The notes: generated by a model not told the origin, from the letters alone. Shown: positions 46,771 to 54,975, counted from the first letter of the stretch. The stretch: 64,000 bases of DNA from Spirosoma telluris (GCA_003259005.1 QLII01000001.1:2992501-3056500), one strand, 5' to 3'. Numbers and translations: made by a program.

Positions 46771-46855
46771 TGGTAAGTGGAGTGGGTGGAGTAGGTGAAG
46801 TAGATTTACTACCCGTAATTCGCATACTCCACTTACTTCATCCACTCCACTAACT
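46766..46855. repeat. Intergenic inverted repeat, AAGTGGAG word family, convergent genes
   Basis: Purine-rich words from 46766 to about 46803 (GTTAGTGG, AAGTGGAG, GGTGGAGTA) face their complements at 46824-46855 (TACTCCACTT, CATCCACTCCACTAAC). Pairing is imperfect because words are reordered. The stop codons of both flanking genes (46770 and 46850) are inside the arms. The 32 bases at 46774-46805 align with 21480-21511 with about six purine substitutions. Confidence 0.7.
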
Positions 46856-48145
46856 ACTCTTCAGCAGTGCCGCGCCGATTTGGCAATTCAGGCATTTTTT
46901 TACAGAGCAAAACTCATTGTAGAGTTCAATAGCCGCCTGCGAATCGAAAGCTGTATGGATACCTAGTCCAAGGCTATCCCAGGCATCGGTCAGGTGGTTT
47001 TTTTCGGCCGGTAGTTGCTCAAGCAACTCAATAGCCCGATCAATATAAACTGGCTGGCCCCTATGATGAGCATAGGCAGCCAGCAGGGGCACTACCGTAT
47101 TAATCACAATGTTTTCGGCAGCATTTAGTCCTAAAGCTGGCGTAACTTTTTCCGTTTGCTTCCCGAAACGATAATGCGACCGCCAATAGGCGGATGGTAC
47201 TATTTGCAAGGCCTTCAGTAGCATTTCGACATCACTCGTACCCGCAAAAAGTGAAAATAAGCTGGCATGATGCGTAACAAGGCGCGCAAACTGAGCCAGT
47301 CGTAAGGTTGGAAAATTAGCAGGGCGAAGCCTTCCCCATTTCCAGTTGTGAGTGGCCACCTGCTTATTGGCAAGTGCATATTTAGAGGCCATGAATCGAT
47401 ATTCCCGTTGAAGACCCGTTACATAATCATCGGGCTCATCTACATCTAATAATCCAGCCGTACCAAATAGCATCGCTTCAACCTGAAGTAGTACATCCCG
47501 ATGTTTCAGAATAGCCTTTAAGGGAATAGCCCGACTAAGTTGGGCCATAGGATCAGCATTGATCTTAAATCCCATATTTATGGCCAGCAGTCGGTAGGCT
47601 GTTTCTTCCCAGTCCCCTCCTACTTGTTCAACAATTTGCTGGGCATCTGCCGCCTTTCGCTCTAACCGTTGGAGCATGGCTTTATCAAGCATGGACGTTA
47701 TTCGGAGTGGTGTTACTTTCCGAAATTGTCCGGCACAGGGAATCGCATCAGGGGAGTCACTTAATAGCTGATAGCGATCCAGCAAGTTGGAATCAATGAG
47801 CGGCTGTAGTTCAAGTGTAGGCAGAGGAGTTTCATTAGCCCGGTCAACCCGACGGCCACTAGCTGGTCGATCATCCTGCCAGACGACATGCAAAATAACA
47901 TTATCGTAAGCCCGGTCATGCTGATGACGATGCACCAGCCAATCGGATGTCCGGGTATGCATTTCGATAGTACCGACCCATTCGACCTCGTTAATAAGTA
48001 ATCGTGCATTGGTGAAATCGGGGCCTGCATGATGATTCCGAAAGCCAGGATGGAGAACCTGCACCTGCTCACCATCGGTTGTGACGAGGCTATTTTTCGT
48101 AAAATACTGGTACTGCCAAATAAAATACAAGAAAATTTCAGGCAC
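46850..48145 (-). CDS. DUF2851 family protein
   Basis: This 431-aa cytoplasmic protein of unknown function is common in Bacteroidota. The family start EIFLYFIWQYQYFTKNSLVTT is followed by VQVLHPGFRNHHAGPDFTNARLLI and WVGTIEMHTRTSDWLVHRHQHD. The last segment has a CLNC pair (VKKCLNCQIGAALL). Several conserved His, Asp and Glu residues in the first 120 residues could form a metal or nuclease-like site, but no function is established. The start is GTG at 48145. The C-terminal Ser-Ser and stop are encoded within an inverted repeat. pyrF lies upstream on the same strand, about 100 bases away. Confidence 0.85.
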   Translation of the reverse strand: MPEIFLYFIWQYQYFTKNSLVTTDGEQVQVLHPGFRNHHAGPDFTNARLLINEVEWVGTIEMHTRTSDWLVHRHQHDRAYDNVILHVVWQDDRPASGRRVDRANETPLPTLELQPLIDSNLLDRYQLLSDSPDAIPCAGQFRKVTPLRITSMLDKAMLQRLERKAADAQQIVEQVGGDWEETAYRLLAINMGFKINADPMAQLSRAIPLKAILKHRDVLLQVEAMLFGTAGLLDVDEPDDYVTGLQREYRFMASKYALANKQVATHNWKWGRLRPANFPTLRLAQFARLVTHHASLFSLFAGTSDVEMLLKALQIVPSAYWRSHYRFGKQTEKVTPALGLNAAENIVINTVVPLLAAYAHHRGQPVYIDRAIELLEQLPAEKNHLTDAWDSLGLGIHTAFDSQAAIELYNEFCSVKKCLNCQIGAALLKSS

Positions 48146-48247
48146 AGGTCAGTAACGAATTATCGGTAAGTAGGTGTCTAAGTAACCCCATTTAGAGCTA
48201 AATATAAACACATTTAGCAAAATAATACACCTACTAATACCAATAAC

Positions 48248-49077
48248 CTAACGCTTTATTATTGTAGCCAAGTAGTGCGCCATTTGCTCCTGTATCAGTT
48301 TGGCTTCTGCTCTTGCCCGTTTAGCAAAATCTACTCCGCTTGAGGCATATAAAATACTTCTGGATGCATTCACTAAAAGGCCTCCCGAGGTAGTCAAACC
48401 ACGCAGGGACACTTCTTCCAGACTGCCCCCTGCGCACCAACTCCTGGCACAAGCAGGAAATTATCAGGTGCGATTTCTCTTATTCGGCCCAATTCATCAG
48501 CCTGTGTAGCTCCTACAACAAACATCAGTTTATCTGGCCCAGCCCAGGTATGTGCCGTTTCGATCACGACTTCAAATAATTCCTGATCACCTACTTGCTG
48601 ACGCTGAAAATCGGCGCTACCAGGATTAGACGTTAAGGCTAACAGAATAACCCACTTACCTTCATACGCCAAAAAAGGCACTACAGAATCCTGGCCCATA
48701 TAGGGCGCTACCGTTACCGAGTCAAACGACAATCCTGCTGCCGTTGGGTCAAAAAAAGCGCGTGCATACAGATCTGAAGTATTACCAATGTCACCCCGTT
48801 TGGCATCGGCGATGGTAAAACAATTGGCCGGGATATAGTCCAGCGTTTTCTGAAGACTTTCCCAGCCGCGTGCCCCTTGCGCTTCATAAAAAGCAATATT
48901 GGGTTTATAGGCTACGGCAAGATCAGCAGTGGCATCAATAATCGCCTTGTTAAAGGCGAAAACCGGGTCCGATTCGATTAGTAGATGTTGAGGAAGTTTG
49001 CGAGGGTCAGTATCTAAACCAACACACAAATAGGACTGTTTTTCAAAAATCAGGTTGCTTAACTCCGAATAGGTCAT
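48248..49077 (-). CDS. pyrF: Orotidine 5'-phosphate decarboxylase (frameshifted near C-terminus)
   Basis: The enzyme makes UMP from OMP in pyrimidine synthesis. It starts [24 protein letters not shown]. The catalytic Asp-Lys-Asp network is in [18 protein letters not shown], and the phosphate-binding end is [10 protein letters not shown]. This is the longer type 2 OMP decarboxylase found in Bacteroidota. At the C5 run 48426-48430 the literal frame ends early in WKKCPCVV. One extra base restores [19 protein letters not shown] and a helix ending HYLATIIKR at 48248, 276 aa. It is divergent from rfbC with a TAATTTTG element upstream. Confidence 0.93.
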
Positions 49078-49113
49078 GCTGAAACGAGGGATCAGAGACG
49101 AAAAGATTCTGCC

Positions 49114-49121
49114 CAAAATTA
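49114..49121 (-). promoter_or_regulatory. Candidate -7 element for pyrF
   Basis: On the minus strand this reads TAATTTTG, a full match to TAnnTTTG, 36 bases upstream of the pyrF ATG. No TTG is found at the -33 distance. Confidence 0.45.
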
Positions 49122-49142
49122 CAACTTACAGTGTCGGTTTCA

Positions 49143-49150
49143 TAAATTTG
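49143..49150 (+). promoter_or_regulatory. Candidate -7 element for rfbC
   Basis: TAAATTTG is a full match to TAnnTTTG, 38 bases upstream of the rfbC ATG and back-to-back with the pyrF element in the 111-bp divergent gap. Confidence 0.45.
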
Positions 49151-49188
49151 TCCACAAGAGACCTTCTTTACGAAACACCACCTTACTT

Positions 49189-49734
49189 ATGCAAGTCCAT
49201 CAAACAGCTATTGAGGGCCTGATTGAATTAACTCCACGCATTTTTGAAGATGAGCGTGGCCATTTTTTCGAGTCTTATAATAAACCCCTTTTTATATCAC
49301 TTGGCCTGCCTATGGAGTTTGTGCAGGATAATCAATCATTCTCTGTAAAGGGAGTTCTGCGTGGATTACACATGCAAAATTCACCCTTTGCTCAAGGTAA
49401 GCTAGTTCGCGTTATTACGGGTCAAGTCCTCGACATTGCCGTTGACTTACGGCCAGACTCGCCCACATTCGGGCAATATGAAACATTCTTACTGGATGCC
49501 AAGCTGGGCAATATGGCCTATATTCCCGAAGGGTTCGCGCATGGATTCGTAGCACTGGAAGACAGTGTTTTCAGCTATAAATGCACAAACGTTTATAATA
49601 AAGCGTCTGAATCCGGCATTATCTGGAATGATCCCGATCTAAATATTAATTGGGGGATTAATGATCCTATTGTTTCAGAAAAAGATCAGGAATTAAAGAC
49701 GCTGCGAGAAGTCATGTCTCAGGCAGTTGTTTGA
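49189..49734 (+). CDS. rfbC: dTDP-4-dehydrorhamnose 3,5-epimerase
   Basis: The enzyme epimerises C3 and C5 of dTDP-4-keto-6-deoxyglucose on the way to dTDP-L-rhamnose for surface polysaccharides. The 181-aa cupin has EDERGHFFESYNKPLF, the active-site block QDNQSFSVKGVLRGLHMQ (catalytic His in RGLH) and KLVRVITGQVLDIAVDLR. GFAHGFVALEDSVFSYKCT and IIWNDPDLNINW complete it. rfbA, rfbB and rfbD are not adjacent, which is unusual but seen in Bacteroidota. It ends at a perfect 27-bp inverted repeat. Confidence 0.96.
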   Translation: MQVHQTAIEGLIELTPRIFEDERGHFFESYNKPLFISLGLPMEFVQDNQSFSVKGVLRGLHMQNSPFAQGKLVRVITGQVLDIAVDLRPDSPTFGQYETFLLDAKLGNMAYIPEGFAHGFVALEDSVFSYKCTNVYNKASESGIIWNDPDLNINWGINDPIVSEKDQELKTLREVMSQAVV

Positions 49735-49739
49735 TAGAG

Positions 49740-49804
49740 AATGGTTAATGTATAATGAACAATGATAGTTAAGCGTAATCATTGTTCATTATACATTAAC
49801 CATT
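49740..49804. repeat. Perfect 27-bp inverted repeat between convergent rfbC and DJ-1-like genes
   Basis: The arm 49740-49766 (beginning AATGGTTAATGTATAATGAA) and the arm 49778-49804 are exact reverse complements over 27 bases with an 11-base loop. The hairpin starts 6 bases after the rfbC stop and ends 5 bases before the end of the convergent gene. It probably terminates both, but it is A/T-rich without the GC stem and T-run of a classical terminator. Confidence 0.85.
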
Positions 49805-49808
49805 ATTC

Positions 49809-50500
49809 TTACTTCTCATACATTTCTTCCAGCACCTTTCGCCCTACTTTTCGCGCGGACAGTGGATTCTGGCCCGTTACTAATCGCTCATCGACTTCAA
49901 TATAAGGCAGAAAGGGAATTAGTCCCTTGCTATAAACTGCTTTTTTCTGCCGTAATGCATCCTCAAGAGAGAATGGAACCTCTTCATCGAGTCGAACAAG
50001 TTTTTCTTCCATATTAGAAAACCCTGTTACTTGACGATTATCAAGTAACAGGGAGCCATCGGATAAGGTAACATTAAGGAGTGCGCTCACACCATGGCAA
50101 ACTGCAGCCACCATACCACCACTTTCGTATATCTGCTTCGTAATCCGCTGTAAGGCCAGATTATTGGGAAAATCCCACATGGTGCCATGCCCACCTGTAA
50201 AATAAATAATCTGATAGTTTGACGGGTCAACATCATCTAACTTCAGCGAGTTATCTAATTTCGAGCGAAAGGTTGGGTCATGGGACCATTTTTCATTGAT
50301 CGTATCGCGTCGATCAATACTCTTTTCATCAATGGGAATAACACCCCCAAAGGACTGGCAATGTCATAAGGCAGATTTCGTCCAGCTAATTCATCGTAGA
50401 AATGCGTGGCCTCACTCAGCCACAAGCCCGTTTTTTGAGGCTTTGTCGGATAATCCGTATGGTTTGTGCAGACAATTAGCGCGCGATAAATTGGATCCAT
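49809..50500 (-). CDS. DJ-1/PfpI family protein, Hsp31/type 1 glutamine amidotransferase-like (frameshifted)
   Basis: This DJ-1 superfamily member is probably a glyoxalase III-like or chaperone-type stress protein. The N-terminal half is RALIVCTNHTDYPTKPQKTGLWLSE with HFYDELAGRNLPYDIASP. The C-terminal half has IIYFTGGHGTMWDFP and the nucleophile elbow VAAVCHGVSALL (Cys). The frame breaks at the C5 run 50344-50348. One extra base joins SPLGGVIPIDEKSIDRRD and gives 230 aa. Glu in the first half and His next to the Cys complete the usual triad region. It converges with rfbC. Confidence 0.88.
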
Positions 50501-50890
50501 GAGTCAGTTCATAAGGGTCGTTTATGGTAACTAACCGACACTCAGGGGCGAAGATAAAGGGTTTACAGTAAAATCGTCTGCTACAGAAAACTTACTCTGA
50601 ATTGACAATCAAATCTTCTGGATTTTTAAATAGGCCAGCTTTCAGATTTAGCATTTCATGTGGCAAACTAACAAGCAAATGCTACAACCCACCTACGATG
50701 ACTGCATATTATTAGGTCTACTTCAAAATCGCGGATGACAATTGAGACAACTATAGAAAATCACTTATTCACTGTCAGCAACTCCCTACACTCTAATCAA
50801 TACTTGATAAATATTTTGCTAAATAGCAGGTAAACAATTAAAAATTTGCTGAATTAAGATTTCAACCCAATCAATAAGCTGACCTTTCGT
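50501..50890. other. 390-bp gap upstream of the orphan helical gene
   Basis: I see no coding frame with support here. The region is A/T-rich and contains only a weak 7-bp inverted pair (AGCATTT near 50651 and AAATGCT near 50676). It precedes a full TAnnTTTG box. Confidence 0.4.
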
Positions 50891-50898
50891 TATATTTG
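50891..50898 (+). promoter_or_regulatory. Candidate -7 element for the orphan helical gene
   Basis: TATATTTG is a full match to TAnnTTTG. It lies 27 bases upstream of the ATG at 50926, which supports that start over the TTG at 50896. The -33 element is not evident. Confidence 0.5.
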
Positions 50899-50925
50899 TT
50901 GTTAAACCGTATTGTGCTGACTATC

Positions 50926-51321
50926 ATGCAAAACCTCTCTTATGAATCTCTCCAAGCTGAGTATGCCTGGATGCTCGTATCCGATCAACTTCAGCAACGT
51001 AATAATGTATTGGCTAAAAGTATATCGCATATGGAACTAAGTGCCAAAGAGTTACCCATGGCCAGTCGACTAATTATTCTTCGTTATCACCTTAAAATGA
51101 GCTTACGCCAGTTAACACAGGCAGCCCGCCAGCAAAAACCTGAATCTCAGACTGGTAATCGGTTAGCCGACCAATGGCAGCATATTCACCAATTATTTTT
51201 TTTACTTCGCCAGATTGACAATGAATTAGGCCGTGCTACGACCGAAAATCAAACGCTACGTTCATGGATGAAATCACTGGATGGGCGTGTTTACCGTTCA
51301 TCATTAGTCCATTTAAATTAA
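50926..51321 (+). CDS. Small helical protein of unknown function
   Basis: I do not recognise this 131-aa protein. It is almost entirely helix-forming, with many Gln, Leu and Arg residues (LQAEYAWMLVSDQLQQRNN, ELPMASRLIILRYHLKMSL, LADQWQHIHQLFFLLRQID). Two amphipathic helices could form a coiled bundle. There is no signal peptide or membrane helix, and it is mildly basic. The gene stands alone behind a 390-bp gap. Its stop codon is 4 bases before a perfect 80-bp palindrome. Reading-frame integrity and a plausible promoter make it a likely real gene. Confidence 0.6.
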   Translation: MQNLSYESLQAEYAWMLVSDQLQQRNNVLAKSISHMELSAKELPMASRLIILRYHLKMSLRQLTQAARQQKPESQTGNRLADQWQHIHQLFFLLRQIDNELGRATTENQTLRSWMKSLDGRVYRSSLVHLN

Positions 51322-51325
51322 ACTG

Positions 51326-51405
51326 GTATACAGATACATACTGAGGTGCCACTAAGGGACAGAAATTTCTGTCCCTTAGTGGCACCTCAGTATGTATCTG
51401 TATAC
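51326..51405. repeat. Perfect 80-bp palindrome with no spacer
   Basis: The 40 bases 51326-51365 (starting GTATACAGATACATACTGAG) are followed without any loop by their exact reverse complement, 51366-51405. The centre is AGAAA/TTTCT. It separates a plus-strand gene (stop at 51321) from a convergent minus-strand gene (stop at 51497). As RNA it would be a very long bidirectional terminator-like hairpin, and as DNA it can extrude as a cruciform. No other copy is present in the window. Confidence 0.95.
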
Positions 51406-51496
51406 GTTAAAACTTCTGGAAGCCAAAGGTCCTACAATAAGGAATTGAATCAATTAACATCTGGGTCCATCGAATTTGTTTCTTTTTCATTAGTCT

Positions 51497-53068
51497 CTAC
51501 CGCTTCCGATTTGAACGGGCGAACTGAATCTTTTTTACGCTAACCAAAGCACAACCAGGCACGCAGGCAACCTCACCGGTTGGCGGAATAAATGGATCAA
51601 CTATTTCGGGAGTAGGCCCGTCCGGACTAGTGGCTACCCAAGCTAGCTCCATCCAGGCATTAGGTTGTGCTTTATCCGTAACAGGCTCAAAGGCAATTTG
51701 TCCAATATCAGCATTAAGCCAGTTGTCATTCGAGCTTAAATCAATGGTATAGGTATGATATTGTCCATCATTAATAACCGGGAATTCCATTATACGATCA
51801 CCAGTACCATAAATGGTTATGTCATCACTTCGACGCCATTTAATTCGAAATTTATCGCTCTGCGTGTTAAAGGCAGCCCGCAAATAAATTTTCGGGTTAC
51901 TCCGTCCTTTCCAGAAAACAAATGGCGACAAAACACGAGCATTGGTCGCATCGTCTAATAGAACATGTAATTTCCCAGCAATAGGCCATCCCGTATCAGT
52001 TGCATGATAATAAAGCCAGCCTTTACGCGAGTTATCGAATAAATAATTAGGGCCTGCAGGCGAGTGAGTTTTATTATACACATATGAACGAATTTCACTC
52101 AGGTGACCTAAAATTAATTCGTAATCCCATTCATGAACCAAATTATGATCAAACACAACTTTATTGGCAGCCGCCAGATAAGAAGCAACCTGGCTCGTTT
52201 CATCGCCACCCAGATCAGCTCCAAAATAGCCTCTTTTCCATTCGTAGGTATTTGGTGAATAGAGGCCAACTCCATAGCCATTATCGTTTGTCGATGCCAT
52301 CCAGGGTTCGGTAGGAAAGACATCGCCAAAAATAGTCGTTTGGGGAGGTTGTATACGTTCCAGGGAAAGCGGCCCATTTGAATAAGGATTGGTACCTTTA
52401 TACAACCACATATTATGATAATCACCAGTCAGATACATACAGGGAAACTCCTGCTGGCGAGCTTCGTACTGAGTCTTATCAGATCGAGACAGCACTACCT
52501 TGACATGAACCTTTACGACATTACCATCTAAACGAATCCAGTGCTCTATAGTGGCTTCGCCTGGCTCGTTATTATAAGCAAATTGCTTGGGAATGGTTTT
52601 GGTATGTAACAGATTGGTTTGTTTTTCAACTAGTAGTACCTGTGATGAATTGAAGTACACATCACCTGCCTGGATTGGGTTCCAGCCAAGACCAATCCAA
52701 GCAGGATTACCATTTTGCGAGTAATCATAGGGGCCTCCATAAAGCCCTATTTGTATTTGCCTCCCCAGATCAGTACGACCGCCTACAAGGGGGTTACTAA
52801 CCATGTTTCTCGTAGTAACATTACCACCATGGTCGTTCTGAAATGTAAGATATGTAATAGAACCCCCAGCATTGGTATTGATGCCTACTTTAATCTGCGA
52901 ATTCTCAATCGTTTGTAAGCCATCGGCTCCTACACGAAGGGATGGCAATGCCCGTGGAATAGGGGACGAATTACGAATTTGTGCAATCAGCATTGTTGGT
53001 GCCCACACAAAGGCAACAACTAGTACACGACTCCAATGCGGGAACTTGCTCAAGTGAATGTGGGTCAT
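51497..53068 (-). CDS. Large secreted beta-rich protein, unknown function
   Basis: I do not recognise this family. From the ATG ending at 53068 the 523-aa protein has a signal peptide (about residues 1-32, with VLVVAFVWAPTMLIA). A first domain (about 40-330) opens with IENSQIKVGINTNAGGSITYLTF, which resembles galactose-mutarotase-like or lyase-like beta-sandwich proteins. A second domain (about 360-490) has the look of a carbohydrate-binding module (FRIKWRRSDDITIYG, YHTYTIDLSSNDNWLNADIG). The end has a CVPGC pair and a basic tail. The PmoA-like gene follows upstream on the same strand, suggesting a shared carbohydrate role, but no catalytic site can be named. Confidence 0.6.
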   Translation of the reverse strand: MTHIHLSKFPHWSRVLVVAFVWAPTMLIAQIRNSSPIPRALPSLRVGADGLQTIENSQIKVGINTNAGGSITYLTFQNDHGGNVTTRNMVSNPLVGGRTDLGRQIQIGLYGGPYDYSQNGNPAWIGLGWNPIQAGDVYFNSSQVLLVEKQTNLLHTKTIPKQFAYNNEPGEATIEHWIRLDGNVVKVHVKVVLSRSDKTQYEARQQEFPCMYLTGDYHNMWLYKGTNPYSNGPLSLERIQPPQTTIFGDVFPTEPWMASTNDNGYGVGLYSPNTYEWKRGYFGADLGGDETSQVASYLAAANKVVFDHNLVHEWDYELILGHLSEIRSYVYNKTHSPAGPNYLFDNSRKGWLYYHATDTGWPIAGKLHVLLDDATNARVLSPFVFWKGRSNPKIYLRAAFNTQSDKFRIKWRRSDDITIYGTGDRIMEFPVINDGQYHTYTIDLSSNDNWLNADIGQIAFEPVTDKAQPNAWMELAWVATSPDGPTPEIVDPFIPPTGEVACVPGCALVSVKKIQFARSNRKR

Positions 53069-53072
53069 AGAA

Positions 53073-53096
53073 ACTAGTACGATTTGATGTACTAGT
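53073..53096. promoter_or_regulatory. 8-bp inverted repeat just upstream of the secreted-protein start
   Basis: ACTAGTAC at 53073-53080 and GTACTAGT at 53089-53096 flank 8 bases, ending 5 bases from the start codon on the minus strand. It could be an operator or a hairpin that limits translation initiation. Confidence 0.35.
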
Positions 53097-53164
53097 GAGC
53101 CGTTCACAAATAATATGCCAAATGGGGCCCTCTTTATTAAGTTTACGATAAATGAAATTCGTAA

Positions 53165-54190
53165 CTATTTTATTAAACGGTTTAAATCATTATCTGACAG
53201 CGTACCCGATTGAATCAATAATCGATGTATGAATGTAACAGCCTGACCTGCCGTAAGTTTATAATTCATTTCTGGTGCCTTTCCACTGCTCATAATGGAG
53301 GCTCCCAATGGATTTGCAGCAAACAAACCATACCCACGGGCATGCCAATAGGTCGGATAGCCTACATTTTTGGGATGATCTAACATAACGACTGAAAGGG
53401 CCTCCCCATTAATAGTACCCGTTAATTTCATCCACTGAGCACGAGTTCCCCAGACCGCATCGCCCTCTACACCCTCGCTGCTGTGGTATAGTCCTGTTAC
53501 ACCTTTATTATTCAACACGGGCACCTTTGTCTCCACTCCTTGTGCATCGGTGAAAACCTCCGGCTTAGTAGAGGGTTGCTCAAGTTGACGAGCTACGCGC
53601 AAAGCAATCATACCCTCTTTATTGTCTTTGAAAACAACATCTTTGTCAGCAGCCTTTAGAGTTGTGGTTCGCTCAATAGTCCGATTGGTAGCCGTAGCCT
53701 GAAACGCATAGGTCGTTGTTTCCTGGAGCATTACTTTCCCATCTTTATCGAGCCAGTCAGCCGTTACAACTAACTCTCCTTTCCCTTTTCCGCTTTTCAT
53801 GGATTTGACGCCCGTATGTACAATGGTACCAAAGGGACCTTTATGCTCCGGGCCTACCTGAATCGAATTATTCCAGAAATCGTGGCCATTCACATCTCCA
53901 TAATTGAACCACATTCCAACATGGTGGGGGTGGTCAATACGTTCATCTGGCCGTGGGTCGAGCGGCCAGCCCCGGGTGATAAAATTGCCACCAGCAGATA
54001 TAATAGGATAGAGGACTGGCTTTTTCAATACGGTTGGGCCGGGATAAATATAGGCGGTGAATGGTTTTCCATCTACCGTAACAGTAACGCGCTTTTTCGC
54101 TTCGTCATGGGTAAGCTGAATCTGGTTGGACTGAGCCTGACTCGTTAGAATCGCACTAAAAAACAGGAAAGCAATAAAGTAGTAACGCAT
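53165..54190 (-). CDS. PmoA-like (DUF6807) secreted protein
   Basis: This 341-aa exported protein belongs to the family labelled methane oxygenase PmoA-like, a misleading name because these proteins have no link to methane oxidation. A signal peptide (MRYYFIAFLFFSAILTSQAQ) is followed by DGKPFTAYIYPGPTVLKKPVLYPI. The His-rich block is DERIDHPHHVGMWFNYGDVNG, with HDFWN after it, and later come GDAVWGTRAQWMKLTG, VVMLDHPKN and PTYWHARGYGLFAANPLG. These conserved His/Trp clusters suggest a sugar-binding or catalytic beta-sandwich. Members often sit with Gfo/Idh/MocA and DUF1080 genes. The function is not established. A good promoter lies upstream. Confidence 0.85.
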   Translation of the reverse strand: MRYYFIAFLFFSAILTSQAQSNQIQLTHDEAKKRVTVTVDGKPFTAYIYPGPTVLKKPVLYPIISAGGNFITRGWPLDPRPDERIDHPHHVGMWFNYGDVNGHDFWNNSIQVGPEHKGPFGTIVHTGVKSMKSGKGKGELVVTADWLDKDGKVMLQETTTYAFQATATNRTIERTTTLKAADKDVVFKDNKEGMIALRVARQLEQPSTKPEVFTDAQGVETKVPVLNNKGVTGLYHSSEGVEGDAVWGTRAQWMKLTGTINGEALSVVMLDHPKNVGYPTYWHARGYGLFAANPLGASIMSSGKAPEMNYKLTAGQAVTFIHRLLIQSGTLSDNDLNRLIK

Positions 54191-54206
54191 CAGAAAATTA
54201 GTTAGT

Positions 54207-54235
54207 CAAATGTAGGAACATGGTTTACAACTCAA
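54207..54235 (-). promoter_or_regulatory. Candidate promoter of the PmoA-like gene
   Basis: On the minus strand, TTG at 54235-54233 and TACATTTG at 54214-54207 are 18 bases apart. The -7 box is a full match. The spacing is the same as at metK. Confidence 0.55.
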
Positions 54236-54240
54236 GCAAA

Positions 54241-54267
54241 TCGCCCCGGCCTAAAAAGCCGGGGCGA
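54241..54267 (-). terminator. GC-rich terminator after the LEA14-like lipoprotein gene
   Basis: TCGCCCCGGC at 54241-54250 and GCCGGGGCGA at 54258-54267 form a perfect 10-bp stem with a 7-base loop. It lies 36 bases after the stop at 54303 on the minus strand. The T-tract after it is short (TTTG). Confidence 0.75.
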
Positions 54268-54302
54268 ATTAAATGCTACTGGATACAAAGATAGAAAGCA
54301 GC

Positions 54303-54920
54303 CTAATTACCTAATAAAATTTTATTCGTTACGTCCTGATCAATCGTGATATAGCCCGGATAATTTACCTGCTTACCCAGCAAATCCAGTGTTGGTTTAA
54401 TTTTAATAGTCAGCTTGGAAGGCTGGGTGCCAGAGGCTCCCGAGAGGTTTTGGACCAGTTGCGTAAAGGCGTCGCGCGTTTTGCTATCCGTAAGCAATTG
54501 ATACGCGTTAGTACTCAACTGAACCGGAACTCGTGCCCGTCCACCACCGGGCTGCACTTCGATACGCTGATTCAGGAAACCATTGAACAACTCCTGACCG
54601 GCCAGCAGAATTTTATACTCCAGTTGATTGATCCCTGCCAGTTTATTGGTTGGGTTGGTAATGTCAATATTCAGGCGGGCATTCAACGGTACATTACGCG
54701 TTAAGAGGCCTGTTGCCAGGCGAGGATACTGGGCTGGATTAATGTCCTCTATCTTTCGCAGTTGTCGAACGTCGATTCCCGCCAGATAGATACTATCGGC
54801 GGAGGCAATCGTATAACGGCAATCGCCCAGCGTTTTCGCCTGAGAAATCTGATTATTGACAGCGCATTGACTAAACAATAATGGCAATGCGGCCAACAGT
54901 AAAACAAGTGCTTTTTTCAT
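54303..54920 (-). CDS. Lipoprotein with LEA14/WHy-like domain
   Basis: This 205-aa lipoprotein has a signal ending LLFSQCAV, with Cys19 as the lipidation site. The middle segment, PLNARLNIDITNPTNKLAGINQLEYKI-like, with LLAGQELFNGFLNQ and VPVQLSTN, has the pattern of the LEA_2/WHy domain, a beta-sandwich found in desiccation and stress proteins. Function in Bacteroidota is unknown. It lies between the PmoA-like gene and two DUF3857 proteins, all on the same strand. The family call is by pattern only. Confidence 0.65.
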   Translation of the reverse strand: MKKALVLLLAALPLLFSQCAVNNQISQAKTLGDCRYTIASADSIYLAGIDVRQLRKIEDINPAQYPRLATGLLTRNVPLNARLNIDITNPTNKLAGINQLEYKILLAGQELFNGFLNQRIEVQPGGGRARVPVQLSTNAYQLLTDSKTRDAFTQLVQNLSGASGTQPSKLTIKIKPTLDLLGKQVNYPGYITIDQDVTNKILLGN

Positions 54921-54975
54921 AATTTGGTCTTAGTCCTTTTTGTATAAACGTTCGACAGGGAGAAAAGGGTTTGGT

